A DNA stretch of 64,000 nt from Leptodactylus fallax (taxonomy: Eukaryota; Chordata; Amphibia; Anura; Leptodactylidae). Below are positions 39,176 through 50,509 of this stretch, piece after piece. The stretch's first letter is position 1, and each line of letters starts with the position of its first letter. The notes under the pieces were generated by a model. That model had not been told where the DNA came from. It worked only from the letters and a program-made list of their open reading frames with translations, and ran no database searches. The stretch lies in the NCBI GenBank assembly GCA_947044405.1, contig CAMRHE010000115.1, positions 930,001 through 994,000 on the forward strand, given 5' to 3'. The position numbers and the translations under genes were made by a program.

Positions 39176-42100
39176 GTAAGTATCTGATGTTTCCTTCATG
39201 CCTCTCTGTCCCTCTGCTCTACTTCTATAACCAAGGAAGATGATCATTGAAAACTTGGAAATAAATAGCACAATTTGGTAATCTATCTTGTGCAAAAATC
39301 ATTCTATATTATTATAAAACCTTTTATTCATTCAATATCTTTGGTTCTCAATTTGGTGGTGCCCTCCACCAATAGTTTAAAAGTAACTAGGAGGACACAG
39401 CCGAGAGAGCAGATGATCCAGTCACTTACGCAATGGCGTATTTCCAGAATCCTTATGGGGTAGTCACTGTGGTCTCATTTGGTTCCCAGAATGGCTAGAT
39501 CTCCTATTCTGTCAGCTGCACCCTTACTTTTAAGGTTCTTATAGGAGATGTAGTCATCTTCTAACTGGAAGTTCAGTTGACACTCGTTGTGGACAGCTTG
39601 GAAAATAAGATTTTTTTTTGTGATCTCTATTATGCTATTTTACCAACAGAAATGTATCATAAAGATACATGAGTATAAAAAAAATGTAGTCAACCAATTT
39701 TTCAGATACTTTTGTAGGAATATTGGGTAACAACCACTATGTCTACAATTTCAACATACCATAGCTTTCTTGTGTGGAATTCCAATTTTTGCTATTAAAC
39801 CACTTGAACTGGGTGACAACTTCTATGAGAGTTTCAATGGTGACCATAAATAGCTGTCAACTTTTTGAAAACAAAAAGAAAATCAGACATATCAGGTCAA
39901 CACAGTGATCAACTCCATAATTTTTATCCAGAAAGATTTTTTTCACCAGTAACTACTAAAAATATTTTGCTGGACTTGATTCCTAAATGTCCCATTCTCT
40001 CTCATGACATCAAAATGATTAAGTTTCACGACTGACTCATTAACTCTTCCATTTGTATTTCAGATCCTACTTGCGGCCGTTCTTGGCGTGGTCTTTGCAA
40101 CTGATGTAGGTTCCGTTTCAAGTATACATAATTGACCATGTACAGATTACTTGCCTATTAGCCGGGACTGATTAGAAATGGCTCGTGATTTATGACAATG
40201 ACTATGATTACAGTGACTATACATCAATGTAATCAGATCATTGTGGTTCAGCATGCTATTCATTCCACATACATCCCAAGGGGGTTTATCTTCATATCCA
40301 TGTTCTGATTTAGAAAACACTTATTTCTTTTTCCATAAAGTTAGTTTTCCGTGTTTACTTATTTTTATATTTGACCCATTTTGGATTGCCCTTTACAATG
40401 TCATCCCTTCAGTAATGATATTACTAACTGTTCAACTATTCATTGCATATCATCAGTAATATTTCAACATATCTAATGTCCTTCATCGTTTACAGAATAT
40501 CGACGTCAACAATTCAGGAAATGTAGGGGGCAATGTCCACCAGACCGTGAACATTGACAATCATGACAACATTGCCAATATAAACCAGTACGATGGTTGG
40601 CACTCATGGAATTCCATCTGGGACTACAACAGAGTAAGTGCACTATACATGTGTTTCTAAACCTAGGCACATAGGGACAGATTTAAGAGTTAAACTAAAC
40701 AGTGTTAAAATGGGACAAATTTATTATAGTGTCTAACGCTGGATAATAAATCAGTCGCATTATTAGAATGTCTAGTCTAACTTTACACCTCCCATTAGTT
40801 GTCTTAATTTTCAGCAGAAAAATGTGCCAAAATTTTGGCACAAATTTTGCGCAGGTGTCACAACTTAGACCATGCCCACTTCCTGCTAAACCCATTTCCC
40901 ACAAAGCCACACTCCTTTTTCATACAAGTTGCAATTGTGTCTAAAACACGTCATAAATGTGGTGCAACGCATGTTAGTTTTTGGTGCAAATTATGCCAGA
41001 ACTATGGCACATTTTGCTTAGTGTGTTCGACAGGTGGTGGTGGGAATAGAGTTCATTGCTGAAATAAAGGGTATAAAAGTTTTGTTCAAGGTATGACAGG
41101 ACTGGTTTAGACCATTGGTCTCCAATCACTGACTTTCCTCAACCACCACTCACAATACATCTTGAATGCCGTTTTGGCATTGTGGCTATAAAACTGGTTA
41201 GAAACCACTGGTTTAAACACAGAGGGTTATAAAACTGGCCATACATGTTAGATGAATGTTGGCTAACCCTGCTGAGTTTGTGGAACCAGTCAACTATCTA
41301 AATTGGATGGTAGTATCCCAACTCTCTGACAATAATGGATGTCAGGGGAGGTTGGGAGAAGGTTTGGACATGTTGTATTTCCATGTGACCGATGCCTTGT
41401 TCTCAAAGAAGATAAGCTGCCTCCAGAAATGCCTGGAAGTGGCCTACTCCACTGTATCTATTGAGAACATGTGAACCTCAGCTGAACTAAATACATGCAC
41501 GTGTATGAAGGGATCTGGAGCAATAGTTTAGGGGTCTAAAATGTGTGGTTACAAAATGCTGACGTAATTAATCTCAATGTCATTTTTTGCAGGGCCTTTT
41601 TGCTACCCGTCTTGTGTCCAAGAGAGCTTGTGTTGTTAGCAGGATCAACAGGAATATGGCTCCTAGCTTGGAACAACTAAGCAAAGCCAGCCAAGAGAAG
41701 CAGGTAAGCCGAGCTATAAAAATAATTGAATTGTAGTGATATTTTATGTAAGAAACAGATGGGTAGGATGCATTAGCAAATTAGCTATGTAGTGAGGACT
41801 CTTGTATTTACAGAATACTATACTTGACACAGCATTGAGATCGAGGGTCCAGCAGAAGACAATCCCACTCAGACAGGGATTCATGGCCAATCAGTTGTTA
41901 CTAAGGTCTACCTAGGATCTACCAACTCATTTTTATAGTGTCAGAGTACCCTTAGACACATATCCAAAATTATTTGCACATTTACATACACATATGAGAT
42001 TTGGACTTTATGTTATCTGTACACATCAATGCTTATATTTAATCTTGCCAAGTGTAACTAAACAGGGGTGGAGGTCTTGTTGGTCTGGGAACATTCTTCT

Positions 42101-43926
42101 TCATTTCACATAAATGCAAATGAGAAAAAAATGTTATTTGCAATAAGAAGCCACACAACGTCACCACGTGTACATCACGTCCAAGTTATGCGCAATATCT
42201 AATGTGATCACGGAGGGCTTTGACATTGATAAATGTGAAGTCTGCAGAAAATTCAGTTCTTTAGAATCTAGAAGGAGCCAAGATCTGTTGTTATTTAATA
42301 GTATTATATATTTAAGTATATCGTCTGTTCTGATTTTGGGTTGTAAGTCAATAAAACGCCCTCTATAACATGTTTTCACAGAACCCCAATGCTCCTCCTC
42401 CAAGGACTCTGACCTACACAGTCTCTCAGACCAAAGTCAAGAATGTGGCACAGTATGGTAATCATATTGAAGCCCTGTGCAAAGGAGTCCCAACCTTCTA
42501 CGCTCAGGAAACACAAGGTATGTTCATAGGCAAAGCAATGTAAATTGTATATTCAACTACTGAGTTGACCAGATCATAAGTTGACCATCTTTGAAGTTCT
42601 TAGCTGCTAAGTGAGTTCATCCTAGTTGCAGGGATGTTTCAAGTTATTCAACAGGATCGATACTTTAATCTATGGTAGTGTGTAAATGGGATCCAGTCTA
42701 AAGGCTAACCTGTTGACCAAGATGGAAACCATGGTAATTTAGGAATAATCATTTATTTCATTAATTTCAATAATTACTTATCAACTTTGATTTGTTCCTT
42801 AAAGGGAGTATCCATTCTTTTAAAAATCCATTGCGATATACCCAGTTAGGGAATTCTGACTTAATAGTAGAAATCCTTTGTTGAAGGGAGTCAGTCACCA
42901 TAACCACATAAGAAAGATAGATTGTGGTCACCTGAATCACATTGTGTTTTCCCATGTGAATCGGTGCCGTCTTTGCCCAGATATCACTGTTTATGTCAAT
43001 ATGCAAATGAGCTCATTGGAGAAACGGCAATGTTGTTATTGGTCCAAAGAGCTCCTTTGCATATTGATAAAAACAGTGACATCTCAGCAACAGAGGCATC
43101 AATTCACAAGGGGGAAAAAGCTGATTGAAGTGACTCTAGATATGTTGGGTTCTGGTGACGGACTCCCTTAGGAATCCTCATCTTTTGGCCTAAGTGGGGA
43201 AAAATGACATTAAGGACCTGTCCTGGCCTGCATCACCCTGAATACTGTACACTTAAAGGTAGTTTTACCACAGATTATAGTTTAGTGCTGGGGATCCAAG
43301 CAGAGGAATACTTTATCATTAGTCAAACAGCCTTTCTAAAAAGTAGAGATTTTACAAAGATGAGAACCCCTTTAATATTTAATGGTCAGTGGTCAAAAAA
43401 ATTGTATTCCTTTATAACCTGAATATTCAGGTAGGACGATCTGACTGGACTATGGGGAGATATTTTGCATGGTCCTTATGTTACAAAGCAGCTTTAGCTG
43501 CCTACATTCCTACCAGTGACATACAAGGATCTGGTTAATAGTGGACAAGCATTGTCTATAAGTCAATTTATGACTTCTTAACCCTGAAATGGCACTGTAA
43601 AGGGAAGGAATATCATTGATGACCACATTTTAACTCCAAGTCATAGGTAGGCACAGCTAAATGGTTCTCCAGCAATCCATTGGATATCAAATAGCTCCTC
43701 ACATCTTAGGTTGTCTAAGGATGCAAGATGCAACTAACAAACTGCTTGCTATTTAACCATCAAGGTCACTTGATAAAACTTCATCTGGGAAGGGTCAACA
43801 AGCTGGTGTTACATGTCCTTTTGGTCTCTCTTAGGTGCTGGTCTGTTTGTGAATCTGCATGGTTGTACTAACCTCGGCATTCTGAGATTTTTGGGCATCT
43901 CTCTGTGTGGGAATATTGGATGCTAG
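39164..43926 (+). CDS. Gastrokine (GKN1-like, BRICHOS family), gene A, six exons
   Basis: Secreted gastrokine-like protein of 176 aa. Known gastrokines are stomach mucosal proteins with a BRICHOS domain; the role here is inferred from that. Coding exons: 39164-39175, 40064-40105, 40496-40633, 41593-41703, 42382-42517, 43835-43926, all with AG/GT borders. Residues 1-16 form a signal peptide (MKALILLAAVLGVVFA). Asn-rich strand sequence follows, then GWHSWNSIWDY near 52-62, the hallmark I recall from mammalian GKN1 (GWDSWNSIWDY). The BRICHOS-type cysteines are C77 and C134, with C157, C171 and C176 in the tail. A dibasic KR precedes C77. The length is close to the 180-185 aa of mammalian gastrokines. 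Introns 3 and 5 contain a hAT MITE and a palindromic MITE. Assignment to GKN1 rather than GKN2 is tentative. Confidence 0.93.
40064..40105 (+). CDS. Gene A exon 2
   Basis: 42 bp between TTTCAG and GTAGGT, phase 0 to 0. Encodes the hydrophobic part of the signal peptide (ILLAAVLGVVFATD). Confidence 0.92.
40496..40633 (+). CDS. Gene A exon 3
   Basis: 138 bp between TTTACAG and GTAAGT, phase 0 to 0. Encodes the Asn-rich region with two similar strands (NIDVNNSGNV, TVNIDNHDNI) and GWHSWNSIWDY. Confidence 0.93.
41113..41210. mobile_element. Small hAT-type MITE in intron 3 of gene A
   Basis: 98 bp with ends CATTGGTCTCCAATC and, inward from the right, CAGTGGTTTCTAACC. Flanked by GTTTAGAC (41105-41112) and GTTTAAAC (41211-41218), an 8-bp duplication with one difference. 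Confidence 0.72.
41593..41703 (+). CDS. Gene A exon 4
   Basis: 111 bp between TTGCAG and GTAAGC, phase 0 to 0. Starts GLFATRLVSKRACVV and carries the first BRICHOS cysteine (C77). Confidence 0.93.
42382..42517 (+). CDS. Gene A exon 5
   Basis: 136 bp between TCACAG and GTATGT, ending in phase 1. Encodes PPPRTLTYTV and the second BRICHOS cysteine in ALCKGVPTFYAQETQ. This phase-1 donor could also join the acceptor at 50304. Confidence 0.93.
42884..43170. repeat. Palindromic MITE-like element, family 2 copy 2, in intron 5 of gene A
   Basis: The ends AAGGGAGTCAGTCACCAT and GGTGACGGACTCCCTTA are inverted repeats. The internal TCAATATGCAAATGAGCTC and GAGCTCCTTTGCATATTGA also pair. Related to 30190-30480. 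Confidence 0.7.
43835..43926 (+). CDS. Gene A exon 6 (terminal coding exon)
   Basis: Acceptor TCTCTTAG, phase 1 entry. Encodes the tail AGLFVNLHGC...ISLCGNIGC and TAG at 43924-43926. Confidence 0.92.
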
Positions 43927-44074
43927 ACCTCCTGCCTTCGTTGCTCACAATCTGAATGAACGTGCCTGGCTGCTGTGATTTGACTCCCTCCTCCCTCCAT
44001 CTCCTCTCTATACTGCGTGTCCACTGGTCAGATAGTCCGTGTTTTTATACATAAAACAAGATGACATGTTTATT

Positions 44075-44080
44075 AATAAA
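44075..44080 (+). terminator. Polyadenylation signal AATAAA of gene A
   Basis: AATAAA about 150 bp after the gene A stop codon. Confidence 0.8.
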
Positions 44081-44089
44081 GAGCTACCG

Positions 44090-45350
44090 TAAACACAGCT
44101 GCCCGGTTTTCCCGTGTTTCACTCTGTATCCAATGTTATTATAAATCGGCAAATATTTAGGACACATCCTGCAATGAGGGGCAAGTCTCATAATAACACA
44201 AGACAACTTTACAAGGCGTTCCCAGTTTTGTGACTGTACAGATGTAGAAACATGAAAGTGAATGTGAATGGCTCTGCTACATAAATAACAAATGCATGTT
44301 CATGGCACTACTGTCATAGTATGGGGAACATTCATGTAAAGATTGTTACATCTGTAACTCCAATATCATGTAAGATCACTATAGACAATAGGCATATGCT
44401 AAAATATCCACTAATCTAATTAGAAGTCATTTATTTACCCAGTCTACATGTGTCTGGTTAACAGTAAAGAAGGGGCGGCTCCTTCTGTCAAGGGATCTAT
44501 GGGGTTTCTGGGAATCAGTCTCCAATCTACTTGATATGGATGGAATATCTCAATATTGTAGTCTCAGAAAACCCCCTTAAATGATAAAATTCTAGCTACT
44601 TTCAACCACCACTAGTGGGAGCTGCATACTGTTATTATTGCAGTAAGATCCCTCTTGTGGTGGGGCAGGTAAGGCCCATCAGCATCTGGCAAGGTTGGGC
44701 AAGTGTCAGGGCCTACAGGAGGAGGGGGAGCACACTGCTGCTCCCTGCTCTGTATACAAAGTAGGGAGTACTTGCATTCCGTGTAGATTTTCATTTTCTA
44801 TTTTTTTTATTCTCTCTTTTTGATTGAAAATTTTTAGAATTAGTATAACAAAAAACAATAATAACAAGAATAGACAAAAAAGAATGGTTGTAAAGGGGAA
44901 AGGGAAGGGATTTTTAAAGTGTCTGCCAAGGGGTACAAAAGAGAAAATAAAGCAATATAAAAAAGTATATGGGTTGGCAAGCCCACAGGTAAGCATGATA
45001 GTACAGAGATACATAAATACAATATAAATGTAACCAGGGCTAATGGGGGGAGGAGGGTGAAGAGGAACAGAATAAACTATGTACAGAAGGTTCCTAATCT
45101 GACACTTTAAGGAGTGCTGGGGGAGGGTGCGGGTGTGGTGAATGCAGTGAAATAGGTGAAGGTGAAGAAGACCTGAAGTTACATCACAAAGACCAAATCC
45201 TGACAAAGGTCATATATGCCATGTAAATTTTCCTCTGACATAGGGCAGTGGGGAACGGGCCCTCTCTTGAACTTTAGGAGAGAACTTGATGTGTATGGAA
45301 ATAATTATGAAATTGTTCCTATATTTAGTCACTGCCTTCTCTCAAACCCA
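44090..45350. other. No gene recognised downstream of gene A
   Basis: Fragments such as CCACCACTAGTGGGAGCT near 44606 recur near 48864. A 166-codon minus-strand open frame at 44706-45206 is pyrimidine-rich and was not accepted as a gene. Confidence 0.45.
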
Positions 45351-45356
45351 TAACTT

Positions 45357-45530
45357 AAAGGGGTTGTCTAGGATATTTCAGTATTGCGGCACAAGGGGAA
45401 AGTGAAAAAAAAAAAAAAAATATTCACCTGTCCCTGGTGCTCTGGTGTCCAAAGTCCTGGTGCACTGCAGGGACCAGTTAGCAGCCTGGGACACTGGAGA
45501 GTGTTTTTTTTTCACCTTCCCCGGCCTTTA
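45357..45530. repeat. Fragment of the palindromic repeat seen at 35757
   Basis: Contains AAAGGGGTTGTCTAGGATAT, a 16-base A run, TTCACCTGTCCCTGGTGCTC and a closing CACCTTCCCCGGCCTTTAA, in the same order as at 35757-36100. Confidence 0.55.
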
Positions 45531-46084
45531 ATGCATGAGAAGCAAGAACATTAACAGTAATCTATAGACAAAACTGTTGTCTATGGGAGGATTTCCTCAT
45601 CCTAAACTAACTCCTCAGTGACTAAGGGTGGTGCCACTCCCATTCACTTACATTATTTGCAATATTGCTGGGTGACATGGTGACTTGTGTTGCTGCTAAA
45701 ATTGCTGTGTAGCCCCAGTGGGTGGATAAGGTTGAGGCAAAAGGGAGCCCAGAGTAACACAACCAGGGGCCTACAGAAAGCTGGAGCTGGCCATGGTGGA
45801 AGGCATACAGAAATTTAGCTTTTAACTTACATTCATTAACATTTACTTTATGGGATGTGCTCTTGTATAGATTGTAAACTTTTTCAAAGAGGTTTGATAT
45901 TAAAGTTGTGTCACTGGCAGTTTCTCTGCCAAATAATTCCAAGTTATTTATATTGTTAATAAACCTCTCTTTATATTTTTTATTGTTTCTCCAACTTTTT
46001 TTAAAAATATAATACACATAGTACATTGGAATGTATGACTCGAAGAGAGTGGACTGTTAAGGTGTGTCTGAAAGGTCAATAGTT

Positions 46085-46380
46085 AAAGAGAACCTGTCAC
46101 ATTGAACATCTGATCTGCAGATACCATGTTATACATCAGGAGGAGCTGAGCAGATTGATATAGTTTTGTAAGAAAAGATACACTGTAACTTATTGATTTA
46201 AAGTCCTACTGTTGGGAGTCCAGTGGGCGGTCATACTGAGTGATTGGCAGCCAATCTCTAAAGAGGACCGCCCACTGGACTCCTAAGCTCAGAATGAGCT
46301 GGGATTTAATTAATAAATGACAAGTTATAGTGAGTCTTTCCTAACAAAGCTATACATCAATATACTCATCTCCGCTATGG
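46085..46380. repeat. Palindromic MITE-like element, family 3 copy 2
   Basis: Begins AAAGAGAACCTGTCACATTG and contains GAGTCCAGTGGGCGGTC mirrored by GACCGCCCACTGGACTC. The outer parts (GATTGATATAGTTTTGTAAG, CTAACAAAGCTATACATC) also pair. Confidence 0.68.
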
Positions 46381-46387
46381 TCTATGA

Positions 46388-46545
46388 CAGGGGTAAGCAA
46401 ACTTCGGCACTCCAGCTACTGTGTAACTACAACTCCCAACATGCTCCATTCACTTCCATAGGAGTTCCAAGAACAGCAGAGCAAGTATGCATGCTGGGAG
46501 TTGTAGTTTTACAACACTTGGAGTGCCGAAAGTTGCTGATCCCTG
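46388..46545. mobile_element. hAT-type MITE with 8-bp target duplication
   Basis: 158 bp with arms CAGGGGTAAGCAAACTTCGG and, inward from the right, CAGGGATCAGCAACTTTCGG. The internal ACTACAACTCCCAACATGC is mirrored by GCATGCTGGGAGTTGTAGT. Flanked by GTCTATGA (46380-46387) and CTCTATGA (46546-46553). Confidence 0.82.
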
Positions 46546-46553
46546 CTCTATGA

Positions 46554-47905
46554 CAGTGTTGGTGGATTGAATAGCATCTTCATGGTGACAAGTTCAGGGA
46601 CCATCTGCTTCTGCCTTCTCTCAAAGATTATGGTTCCAAGCAATGGATTGGATTTTGTGAACATTTTTATTAAACACATTAAATAGATAGGCAGAAATGT
46701 AATTTATATTTATGGGTAGATAAAAGATATGCCATCTATTAATATTATATCATATGAGCTGTAAATGTTACCCTAACATGAAGGGAGTATAAAATAGTTT
46801 AAAAAAAAAGTAAAAAAAGTTTCATTATTTTTGATATAAAGACGACGACAGGATAATAGTTCTATCAGCACTCAGTGACAAACTCCCCAGGATCCAGCAC
46901 ACAATGAATGAGCGGATGAGCGAAGAACAGAATTCTTCATATTATACAACCCTACAATGTTCTGACGTCTGACACAAAAAAAATAACATTTTCTCTGAAA
47001 ATATAATGTAGGCATATCTACTGACAGATACATAAAGCGTGTAATCTTATCACTGATCTTTCTCCACTTATCCTCTAATATGGAAAACTGTAAATTGTAT
47101 GAGAAATTATTTCCTTATAGACCAAACAAAACTATGAGTACATATTCCTGATGGCTCATTTCCACCATAACAGGGCCCGTAGCATGGACAAACATAGGAC
47201 AGGGGGTTCCTGATATCTGGAAACTCTCCTCTGAGCAGTTCAGGAGCATATAGAGTTAAATAGAAAGAAATATTTTGTGGCCACTAGGGGGAGTTTGGTG
47301 CATCATTAATTTTTATTGAGTTCAGCAGTGAGCTCCCTCTAGAGGCTGCTGCAGGCAGAAAGAATTTTACTTGATGTATTAAGTGTAGAAAGTTGCCAAA
47401 ATATGCCTTTTTAAGGATGGGGGTGGAGAAGGAGGAGAATTTCCAATTTCCATTTCCATAATCATGAAAGCCGACTTTAAAACTTCTACATTGTCAGAGA
47501 ATAATCACATCTTACAGGGATTTTCTGAGATCAGCAAAAAAAGAGGCCAAGGGGGGAACAGGAGGGAACTGCTTTAAAATAATAATTTAAGGAATCTTTG
47601 GTTACCTATTAAATCCTCTGCCACTCCAGCACCAGCTCTCTGGTGCACCCTTGGGGTTACTGTGCCCGTCAATAGAGGTGACCACTGCAGTCATTCACTA
47701 GCCTCATTGGGCTTATGTTGGACACCACTAAGATCATGCAGCAGCGGTCATGTGTGTAGATTGCTTACTGTGCTGCAGCAATAATATACCAAAGACCAGC
47801 AGGGATCACCAGATTGACAGCACAGGAGAGGCAGGGAATGATGGCAAATAAGGATTCTCTTATTATTTTATGGTCCCACGTCCCATTTTTTGGTAATCTC
47901 TAGAA
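46554..47905. other. No gene recognised
   Basis: Intergenic between gene A and the isolated gastrokine exon. I looked for exons resembling gene A exons 1-5 and found none. A fragment near 47281-47352 (CCACTAGGGGGAGTTTGG, GTGAGCTCCCTCTAG) belongs to a short frog-type repeat. Confidence 0.45.
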
Positions 47906-47909
47906 CGAC

Positions 47910-48150
47910 CTTAAGGCTGAGGCCACACGTTTCAGAAAAGCTGCATTTTATGCTGCAGAATTTCTATGTTTTTGGGGTTTTTTTTGAGCCAAAGCCAATA
48001 GTGGCTTCAAAAGTAATAGGAAATATAAAGGAGGCTCTTATTCTTTTGTCTTCTGCTAAATCTGCTTTTGGCTTCTTCTAAAAAGAAATGCAGCAAAATC
48101 TGCAAAAAAAAAAAAAAAAATGCAGCTTTTTTAAGCTATAAGGCTTCAAG
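47910..48150. repeat. Palindromic repeat related to 16205-16435
   Basis: GAGGCCACACGTTTCAGAAA and GAGCCAAAGCCAATAGTGG match the 16.2-kb copy. GCTGCATTTTATGCTGCAG and GCAGCAAAATCTGC lie in opposing arms, with a long A run. Confidence 0.58.
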
Positions 48151-48854
48151 AGTATAGCTTGAAGGTCCTGGGTGCCTGTGAAGAATCAGTAACAGGATCC
48201 CTCAATTTACCATGTACCATTTATAGTATTCTCATGTCCTTATGTGGCAGGGGTCTTCATCCTCTGTATCCCCTACAAGGGTCTTTAATATTTTTTGATT
48301 ACAGGTCCAACACCCAGACCCTGTCCTGATCATCTGTTTGGGATGCCGGAAGCCATATATTAAGTATACAGCCCGATGCAGTGAATGGGAGCAGGGCTGC
48401 AGTTCCAGGCACCAGCGTTATATTCCACGGACCCGACAGTGACATTAATTCTACCTATATGGCAGAAGTGTGATGCACACCACTATGTAGGGACTTCATT
48501 ATTGTTATCCAGTCATTCAAACTTCACCATTTTGGCAATAATTCTTCTCCTCGAGATCCCTATGTGCTTGAAATTTTTCCAAAAAGTTGCATGAGTTGCA
48601 TATGATTCATTCATTCTTATTACATATCAATGATATTTCAGGGCTTGACAAGCAGATGACTTTCTCTTCAGCTTCCAGATTTTACATAGTAAATATTGGG
48701 TAGTGTAAAACCCAAAAGAGAGATGGTTTCTTGTGCAGACTCAAAGGAGAACCTCAAATCAGAATACCTACTGGGGTGCACTTGGGATGTGCATAGATAC
48801 CCTTCTCTAAGCAGTTCAGAAAAAAAAAAAAAATAATCAGTTACACACTGTAAT

Positions 48855-48940
48855 TCTTTCAGCCGCCACTAGTGGGAGCTCATTGCAAATGATAATTGTA
48901 TCTCTATGCAGTGAGCTCCTCCTAGTGGCAGATGTAGGAA
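48855..48940. repeat. Short palindromic repeat
   Basis: GCCGCCACTAGTGGGAGCTC is mirrored by GAGCTCCTCCTAGTGGCAG about 30 bp further on. Confidence 0.6.
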
Positions 48941-50280
48941 TACAAAATTGTCACCATTCTGTAACCATGGGATTTAGATCTATTTATCAAAAAATAAATC
49001 CCTGGCCACTGAAAGAGTTCTGGATCAATACAAATATAAGTAATATCAATAAAAATATAAATAATATCATTAAAATAAATGTTAAATTAAGTCTACAAGC
49101 AGAATTATCACTATGCAGCTAATACTGTGTAGGGCAGTGTAATAGGTTTTTAATATAGCTGAATGATCAGTCTGGTTTGAGAAAAAAACACTTTTATTCT
49201 ATATGAAAATTAGTTTTGTGTGTTCACACCTCCTGGTGCAACCATTTAAAGATCTTTTCTTCTGTCCATCTTTGTCCAGCATCATGCCCTCAGCTAAAAT
49301 ATGTCCATCACCCGCCTGGATCATTGTCATAGCCCTCTTCTACAATTGCAAGAATGCACATAATAAGCAACCTCCGGATCATGAATGATACTTTACTGGA
49401 TACTGTGGTTGAGGAAGATACAGTACTGCACTTGCACTTGATGTCTGATGTTGCCCTTTCAGTACATACATTTTATATGAAAATTTTAATAATGCTGAAG
49501 TGGGGCGTTACTGCGCAGAGATAGGAGGTTTTTACCAAACCTGATATTTCATTCAGCCAGACCAGATATACCTGAAAACCTATAGTAATAAACTGCCTAC
49601 ATAGCACTGGTAGAATTGCATAATGGTAGAATCCCTTTAAGTATTAACCAATAAAGCAATATAGATTTCCAAGTATATTAAATATTAACCTAAAACCACT
49701 ATATATAAAGTATATCAATATTCTTCTTCTTAACCTTAAAACAAGAGGGATATTAGGCATGAGCCACTATACACTCTAGTCCATCAAGAGTATGATTAGA
49801 GTACTATACCTAACCTTGGAAGCAACCCATGTAAAAGTGTATGATGTCATTTATATAGAAATATGACTTTCCTTTCCAACCTTTCTGTCTCTGGAGGGGC
49901 ATCAGTCACATCCTCACAATAAATGCAGTGTAAGTAGCAGCATTTTGTTGTGTTCAAAGCAAGGAAGGCATTACAGAACTACACTTTGTAATAGATGGAC
50001 ATGCTGGTAAATATAAATAGAGAATGCCCTGGTAGTGTAAAAACAACTGAACTGCACACATCTTGGCAACATATAGAAAATTAAAAATAACTACTTCTAA
50101 GGTATCAATCAGAAAAATGTAAGCCCAGAAATCCCTTATATACAAATATGAAAATAACAGCCTAAATATGTAACCCATACAAATATGTGAAGTAACATCC
50201 TACTAAGAACTATTATTGCTGCCTTGTTAGCATGTATGTAGTCGTACTTAATCATAACAACAGAAAGTGGTTTCTAGTAA
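48941..50280. other. No gene recognised upstream of the isolated exon
   Basis: AT-rich. No sequence resembling gastrokine exons 1-5 was recognised here. Exons are short, so a diverged one could be missed by eye. Confidence 0.4.
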
Positions 50281-50303
50281 TTTTGTTTTTTTTTGTGTTC
50301 TAG

Positions 50304-50392
50304 ATCCAAGTTTCTATGGAACGGGCTGCAACACCAATGGGATCATAAACATTCTTGGCATCACTATCTGTGGAGTGCCGTCAAACTGCTAG
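50304..50392 (+). CDS. Isolated gastrokine terminal exon (alternative last exon or duplicate remnant)
   Basis: Acceptor with a strong pyrimidine tract (TTTTTTTTTGTGTTCTAG) followed by an 89-bp coding exon in phase 1. Joined after a phase-1 G it encodes DPSFYGTGC, then NILGITICGVPSNC, and TAG at 50390-50392. The Cys spacing and ITICG match the gene A tail (ISLCG). FYGTGC resembles the FFYSGTC I recall from human GKN1 more than gene A's own NLHGC does. AATAAA follows at 50499. The phase equals that of gene A exon 5, so splicing 42517 to 50304 would keep the frame. No exons 1-5 of a second copy were seen between 44 and 50.3 kb. It is either an alternative 3' exon of gene A or the end of a tandem copy that lost its front. 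Confidence 0.82.
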
Positions 50393-50498
50393 TCTTAAAT
50401 GTCACCTATTTTCTTGTCTTAGCTCATTTTCAATGATTCAGTGGTTAATGGTCCTCTATAAATTGAAACGCATGGCTTGTATAAACTCACTTTTCTAT

Positions 50499-50504
50499 AA
50501 TAAA
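50499..50504 (+). terminator. Polyadenylation signal of the isolated gastrokine exon
   Basis: AATAAA 107 bp after the TAG, like the placement in gene A. It supports a real 3' terminal exon. Confidence 0.75.
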
Positions 50505-50509
50505 GTTTC

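Noticed and set aside
44706..45206. 166-codon minus-strand open frame
   Set aside because: Pyrimidine-rich, low-complexity coding with no domain, splice or promoter context.
44090..50300. Exons 1-5 of a second gastrokine copy leading to the exon at 50304
   Set aside because: I searched by eye for GW..W..WDY, Cys-containing exon 4/5 sequence and matching splice borders and found nothing convincing; diverged short exons could still be missed.
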